Shown here: in pieces, positions 60,954 through 64,000 of the stretch
Numbering within the stretch: the first letter of the stretch is position 1
Layout of the letters: every line of letters begins with the position of its first letter
Origin: Streptomyces sp. S465
GTDB taxonomy: Bacteria > Actinomycetota > Actinomycetes > Streptomycetales > Streptomycetaceae
Reading direction: 5' to 3'
DNA: 64,000 nucleotides
Assembly (NCBI RefSeq): GCF_026898115.1
Contig: NZ_CP114036.1
Span: 7,310,001-7,374,000, forward strand
Made by a program: the position numbers and the translations under genes
The notes under the pieces: generated by a model
Told to the model about the DNA's origin: nothing
Database searches by the model: none
What the model saw: the letters and a program-made list of their open reading frames with translations, nothing else

Positions 60954-62903
60954 TCAGCTCCTTACGGCGGTCACGGGAAGCTTCTCGATCCTTATGGCCG
61001 ACGCCTTGAACTCCGCCGTCCCCGCGATGGGGCAGTTGGCCTCGATCGTCAGGGAGTTGGTGTCCACCTCGTCGGGGAAGTGCATGGTCATGAAGGCGAG
61101 TCCCGGTCGCAGCCCGGGGTCGATCCACACCGGCGCCACCACCGAACCGCGCCGCGAGGTGACCCGCACCCATTCCTCGGCCTCCACCCGGTAGCGGTCG
61201 GCGTCCTCCGGGCAGAGTTCGATGTACTCGCCGCGTCGCAGCGGGGAGGCGAACCCCCCGCTCTGCACCCCGGTGTTGTACGAGTCCAGGCGCCGCCCTG
61301 TGGTGAGCCGGATCGGGTAGGCGTCATCGGTCAGATCGACCGGTGGATCGTGCTTGACCGGGCCGAAGGGGGCGCGGGCGCCGCGCCGGGCCGGATCGCT
61401 CTCCCAGAGGCGGCCGTGCAGATAGGTGGGCTCCAGGCGGTCGGTGCTGGGGCAGGGCCACTGGATGCCCTGGTGCTTCTCCAGCCGCTCGTACGTCATC
61501 CCGAAGTGGTCCGGGGAGACGGCGCGCAGCTCGTTCCAGACCTCCTCCGCGTCCGCGAACGCCCAGTCGTGGCCCAGCCGCCGCGCCAGCTCGCAGAGGA
61601 TGTCGATGTCCTCGCGCGCCTCGCCCGGCGGCTCCACGGCCTTGCGCACCCGCTGGACGCGCCGCTCGCTGTTGGTGGTGGTGCCGTCCGTCTCGCACCA
61701 CGCGGCGGTCGCCGGGAGCACCACATCGGCCAGTTCGGCGGTCCTGGTCAGGAAGATGTCCTGGACCACCAGGTGCTCCAGGGACGTGAGCCGCCGGACG
61801 GCCTGCTCGGTGTCGGCCTCGGACTGGGCCGGGTTCTCGCCGATGCAGTAGACGGCGCGCAGCTCGCCCGCCTCCATCGCCTCGAACATCTCGGTCAGGT
61901 TCAGCCCGTAGCGCGGCTGGATGACCACGTCCCAGGCGCGTTCGAACTTCGACCGGACGGGCGGGTCCAGGATGTCCTGGAAGCCGGGCAGCCGGTTGGG
62001 GATGGCGCCCATGTCGCCGCCGCCCTGGACGTTGTTCTGGCCGCGCAGCGGCTGGAGCCCGGAGCCGTACCGGCCGACGTGGCCGGTCAGCAGGGCCAGA
62101 TTGATCAGCGCCCGGACGTTGTCGGTGCCGTTGTGGTGCTCGGTGATGCCGAGGGTCCAGCACAGCTGGGCGCGTTCGGCGGTGGCGTAGGCGTGCGCGA
62201 GATCGCGGATCGCGTCGGCCGGGACGCCGGTGACCTTCTCGGCGACGCTGAGGGTCCAGGGCTCCACATGGGCCGCGTACTCCTCGAAGCCGCTGGTCGC
62301 GCGCTCGATGAAGGCGTGGTTGGCGAGCCCGGCGTGGATGATCTCGCGGCCCACGGCGTGGGCGAGCGGGATGTCGGTGCCGACGTTGAGCCCCAGCCAG
62401 CTCTCCGCCCATTCGGCGGTCGAGGTGCGGCGCGGGTCGACCGCGTACATCCGGGCGCCGTTCCGGATGCCCTTGAGGACGTGGTGGAAGAAGATCGGGT
62501 GCGCGAAGCGGGCGTTGGAGCCCCACATCACGATCAGATCGGTGTCCTCGACCTCCCCGTACGAGGAGGTGCCGCCGCCGGAGCCGAACACGGCGGACAG
62601 TCCCGCGACGCTGGGCGCGTGGCAGGTGCGGTTGCAGGAGTCGACGTTGTTGGTGCCCATCACCACCCGGGCGAACTTCTGGGCCACGTAGTTCATCTCG
62701 TTGGTGGCGCGGGAGCAGGAGAACATGCCGAACGCGTCGGGCCCGTGGGCCGCCGTCACGGCCCGGAATCCGGCGGCGGCCCGGCTGAGCGCCTCGTCCC
62801 AGGAGGCGGGGCGGAGTTCACCGCTCACCGGATCGCGCACCAGGGGGTGGGTCAGCCGGGGGTACTGCTTCTGCTGTCGGTCGCGCTGGCGGTTACGGGC
62901 CAC
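60954..62903 (-). CDS. Formate dehydrogenase catalytic subunit (molybdopterin oxidoreductase)
   Basis: This 649-residue Mo/W-bis-MGD oxidoreductase contains NNVDSCNRTCHAPSVAGL, where C94-H95 replaces the selenocysteine-His of FdhH, plus the cofactor segments VMWGSNARFAHPI, YAVDPRRTSTAEW, RGQNNVQGGGDMG and the C-terminal dinucleotide-binding domain (RLTTGRRLDSYNTG). The N-terminal [4Fe-4S] motif is absent; it is supplied by the separate Fe-S gene. GTG at 62903 has AAGGAG 6 nt upstream. A palindromic operator lies about 80 bp upstream, next to a divergent GntR gene. Confidence 0.93.
   Translation of the reverse strand: MARNRQRDRQQKQYPRLTHPLVRDPVSGELRPASWDEALSRAAAGFRAVTAAHGPDAFGMFSCSRATNEMNYVAQKFARVVMGTNNVDSCNRTCHAPSVAGLSAVFGSGGGTSSYGEVEDTDLIVMWGSNARFAHPIFFHHVLKGIRNGARMYAVDPRRTSTAEWAESWLGLNVGTDIPLAHAVGREIIHAGLANHAFIERATSGFEEYAAHVEPWTLSVAEKVTGVPADAIRDLAHAYATAERAQLCWTLGITEHHNGTDNVRALINLALLTGHVGRYGSGLQPLRGQNNVQGGGDMGAIPNRLPGFQDILDPPVRSKFERAWDVVIQPRYGLNLTEMFEAMEAGELRAVYCIGENPAQSEADTEQAVRRLTSLEHLVVQDIFLTRTAELADVVLPATAAWCETDGTTTNSERRVQRVRKAVEPPGEAREDIDILCELARRLGHDWAFADAEEVWNELRAVSPDHFGMTYERLEKHQGIQWPCPSTDRLEPTYLHGRLWESDPARRGARAPFGPVKHDPPVDLTDDAYPIRLTTGRRLDSYNTGVQSGGFASPLRRGEYIELCPEDADRYRVEAEEWVRVTSRRGSVVAPVWIDPGLRPGLAFMTMHFPDEVDTNSLTIEANCPIAGTAEFKASAIRIEKLPVTAVRS
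60957..60975. repeat. 19-bp direct repeat (copy 1), partner at 62909-62927
   Basis: GCTCCTTACGGCGGTCACG occurs identically at 60957-60975 and 62909-62927. Read on the minus strand each copy carries the AAGGAG ribosome-binding site of the following gene (NuoE-NuoF fusion and catalytic subunit). Copy 1 also encodes the last residues of the catalytic subunit. Confidence 0.9.
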
Positions 62904-62979
62904 GACGGGCTCCTTACGGCGGTCACGCCGCGCTGCGACGTGAGGGAACCGAGCGTCCGGGTATCGTCGACAGAATATT

Positions 62980-62992
62980 GAATACAGTATTC
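62980..62992. promoter_or_regulatory. Palindromic operator upstream of the formate dehydrogenase operon
   Basis: GAATACAGTATTC is a perfect 6+1+6 palindrome in an AT-rich patch (62972-62995) about 80 bp before the first gene of the operon. It is a good candidate operator for the divergent GntR/FCD regulator or another repressor. Confidence 0.6.
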
Positions 62993-63127
62993 CCAAGAGG
63001 GGGGTCAAGGCGTCGGACGCCACCTCGATCCCGCTCGTGTCGTCCGGACCGCAAGGGACCGCGGCGAGTCGTTGACCAGGTGTCAGAACCCTCGAACGCG
63101 CCTGACGCATGGACAGTGTGGGTAAAC

Positions 63128-63135
63128 TGTAGACA
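63128..63135. promoter_or_regulatory. Candidate GntR operator TGTAGACA
   Basis: TGTAGACA is an inverted repeat (TGT and ACA) 47 bp before the GntR start, in AT-rich sequence (63120-63150). FCD-type GntR regulators often bind TGT/ACA half-site motifs, so autoregulation is plausible. It differs from the GAATAC palindrome, so one of the two sites may belong to another regulator. Confidence 0.4.
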
Positions 63136-63181
63136 ATAACCAATCCATGTATCCGGAAAACGACGAGCCAGAGGGGGCGCG

Positions 63182-63859
63182 ATGCCGGCCAGGGGACTAC
63201 CCCAGGGTGCGGTGCCGAAGCTGGAGCGGCCCGGCCCACTCCGCGAGCGTGTCTACGAGGCGCTGCTCGAACTCATCACCACCCGCGCCCTCCGTCCTGG
63301 CCAGCACCTCGTGGAGAGCGAGCTCGCCGGTCATCTCGGGGTCTCCCGCCAGCCGGTGCGCGAGGCCCTCCAGCGGCTGAACACCGAGGGCTGGGTCGAT
63401 CTGCGGCCCGCCCAGGGCGCGTTCGTCCACGAGCCCACCGAGGAGGAGGCCGATCAGCTCCTTACGGTGCGCACGCTCCTCGAGGCGGAGGCCGCCCGGC
63501 TGGCCGCCGCCGAGGCCGACGCGGCCGGGGTCGCCGCGCTGGAGGACCTGTGCGCCAAGGGCGAGCGCGCGGTGCTGGACGACGATGTGGACGGCGCGGT
63601 CGCGGCGAACGCCGAATTCCACGCCAAGGTGATGCGGCTGGCCGGAAACGCGGTCCTGTCCGAGCTGGCCGCCCAGGTGGACCGCAGGGTCCGCTGGTAC
63701 TACACCCCGGTCGCCCGGCAGCGTGGCAAGCAGTCCTGGATCGAGCACCGCGAGTTGATCGCGGCCATCGCCGCCGGCGACGAACAGCGCGCCACGGCCG
63801 TCATGCGCGCCCACACCGAACACACCCGCCGCACCTACCACGAGCGCGACCGGTCCTGA
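63182..63859 (+). CDS. GntR family regulator with FCD domain
   Basis: This 225-residue regulator has a winged HTH (LRERVYEALLELITTRAL, LGVSRQPVREALQRLNTEGW; about residues 18-80) and an all-helical FCD ligand domain (about 88-215; DQLLTVRTLLEAEAARLA, NAEFHAKVMRLAGN and HRELIAAIAAGDEQRATAVMRAHTEH with metal-binding His). It is divergent from the formate dehydrogenase operon and is its likely regulator. GAGGGGGCGCG precedes ATG at 63182. Confidence 0.95.
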   Translation: MPARGLPQGAVPKLERPGPLRERVYEALLELITTRALRPGQHLVESELAGHLGVSRQPVREALQRLNTEGWVDLRPAQGAFVHEPTEEEADQLLTVRTLLEAEAARLAAAEADAAGVAALEDLCAKGERAVLDDDVDGAVAANAEFHAKVMRLAGNAVLSELAAQVDRRVRWYYTPVARQRGKQSWIEHRELIAAIAAGDEQRATAVMRAHTEHTRRTYHERDRS

Positions 63860-63868
63860 CCCTCCCGC

Positions 63869-64000
63869 CTACCGCCGCCCCGCCTGCCGCCGCCCCCGCC
63901 GCCCCGCCTGCCGCCGGGCGGCGGCACCCTCTTGGCGCCGGTGGACCGTGACGCCCTCGATCTCCGTGCCCTCGCGCAGCGGGCCTGTCCCGAAATCTAC
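63869..64000 (-). CDS. C-terminal end of an unidentified protein (5' end outside window)
   Basis: The minus-strand frame reads VDFGTGPLREGTEIEGVTVHRR, followed by an Arg/Gly/Gln-rich tail and a TAG at 63869. The coding-like part has strong third-position GC and no internal stop. The gene continues beyond the window, so its family cannot be stated. It is convergent with the GntR gene, only 9 bp away. Confidence 0.4.
   Translation of the reverse strand, partial: VDFGTGPLREGTEIEGVTVHRRQEGAAARRQAGRRGRRQAGRR

Noticed and set aside
61080..62981. Long plus-strand frame opposite the formate dehydrogenase catalytic gene
   Set aside because: It is antisense to conserved molybdopterin motifs and has no domain of its own.
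1..64000. tRNA, rRNA, CRISPR, insertion sequence, prophage or riboswitch
   Set aside because: No conserved RNA motif, regular repeat-spacer array, transposase or integrase sequence was seen on either strand.

Overview
The window is chromosomal DNA from a Streptomyces (or very close relative). The GC content is very high, genes show strong third-position G/C bias, starts are often GTG, and the window carries a complete whiE-type spore-pigment cluster, several Streptomyces-type developmental regulators and an F420-family oxidoreductase. No rRNA, tRNA, CRISPR array, phage or insertion sequence was recognised. About 46 genes can be supported; the two at the window edges are incomplete.

Layout. 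1-5.7 kb: a truncated TPP-dependent decarboxylase/oxidase gene with an F420-type oxidoreductase, a PAS-GAF protein with a broken partial copy of itself beside it, a GAF-ANTAR regulator and a hemerythrin protein. 5.9-11.1 kb: an aminotransferase-fold protein without a catalytic lysine, a metallo-beta-lactamase-fold hydrolase with a repetitive N-terminus, a secreted beta-helix protein and an O-methyltransferase. 11.1-12.6 kb: a class F sortase and its probable surface-protein substrate. 12.9-20.0 kb: the whiE cluster, with seven genes in one tightly overlapping operon (ORFI to ORFVII) and the divergent hydroxylase ORFVIII. 20.7-26.8 kb: DedA protein and a second metallo-hydrolase, a dipeptidase, and a TetR-controlled monooxygenase/hydrolase pair. 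26.9-32.6 kb: a multidomain SpoIIE phosphatase translationally coupled to a xylose-type ABC transporter. 32.6-35.9 kb: an HTH/DUF397/ATP-binding regulatory trio, a large inverted-repeat element, and a PIMT-like methyltransferase. 36-51.8 kb: a membrane phosphodiesterase, two bile-acid-symporter homologues, an isocitrate-lyase-family enzyme, an MFS transporter, a pterin dehydratase, a secreted serine protease, an aldo/keto reductase, an acyl-CoA synthetase and a LysR regulator. 51.8-56.5 kb: a secreted sialidase and two tandem secreted serine hydrolases. 56.8-63.9 kb: a formate dehydrogenase operon (fdhD, Fe-S subunit, NuoE-NuoF fusion, catalytic subunit) with a divergent GntR regulator, then the tail of a further gene.

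How genes work together. The whiE enzymes make, cyclise and hydroxylate an aromatic polyketide deposited in spores. The formate dehydrogenase genes form one electron-transfer complex plus its sulfurtransferase. The SpoIIE protein and ABC transporter probably link a sensory phosphatase output to uptake of a sugar-like solute. The sortase probably anchors the adjacent Lys/Glu-rich protein to the wall.

The strongest unusual signals are: an inverted repeat of about 390 bp with an AT-rich centre (34.2-34.6 kb); three long tandem-repeat arrays, each lying exactly between convergent genes; a TetR operator array of three palindromes on a 15-bp pitch; the coupling of SpoIIE to the transporter; an aminotransferase-like protein with a single, misplaced lysine; a 12-bp repeat in frame inside the NuoE-NuoF linker; and a 19-bp direct repeat bracketing the formate dehydrogenase catalytic gene.
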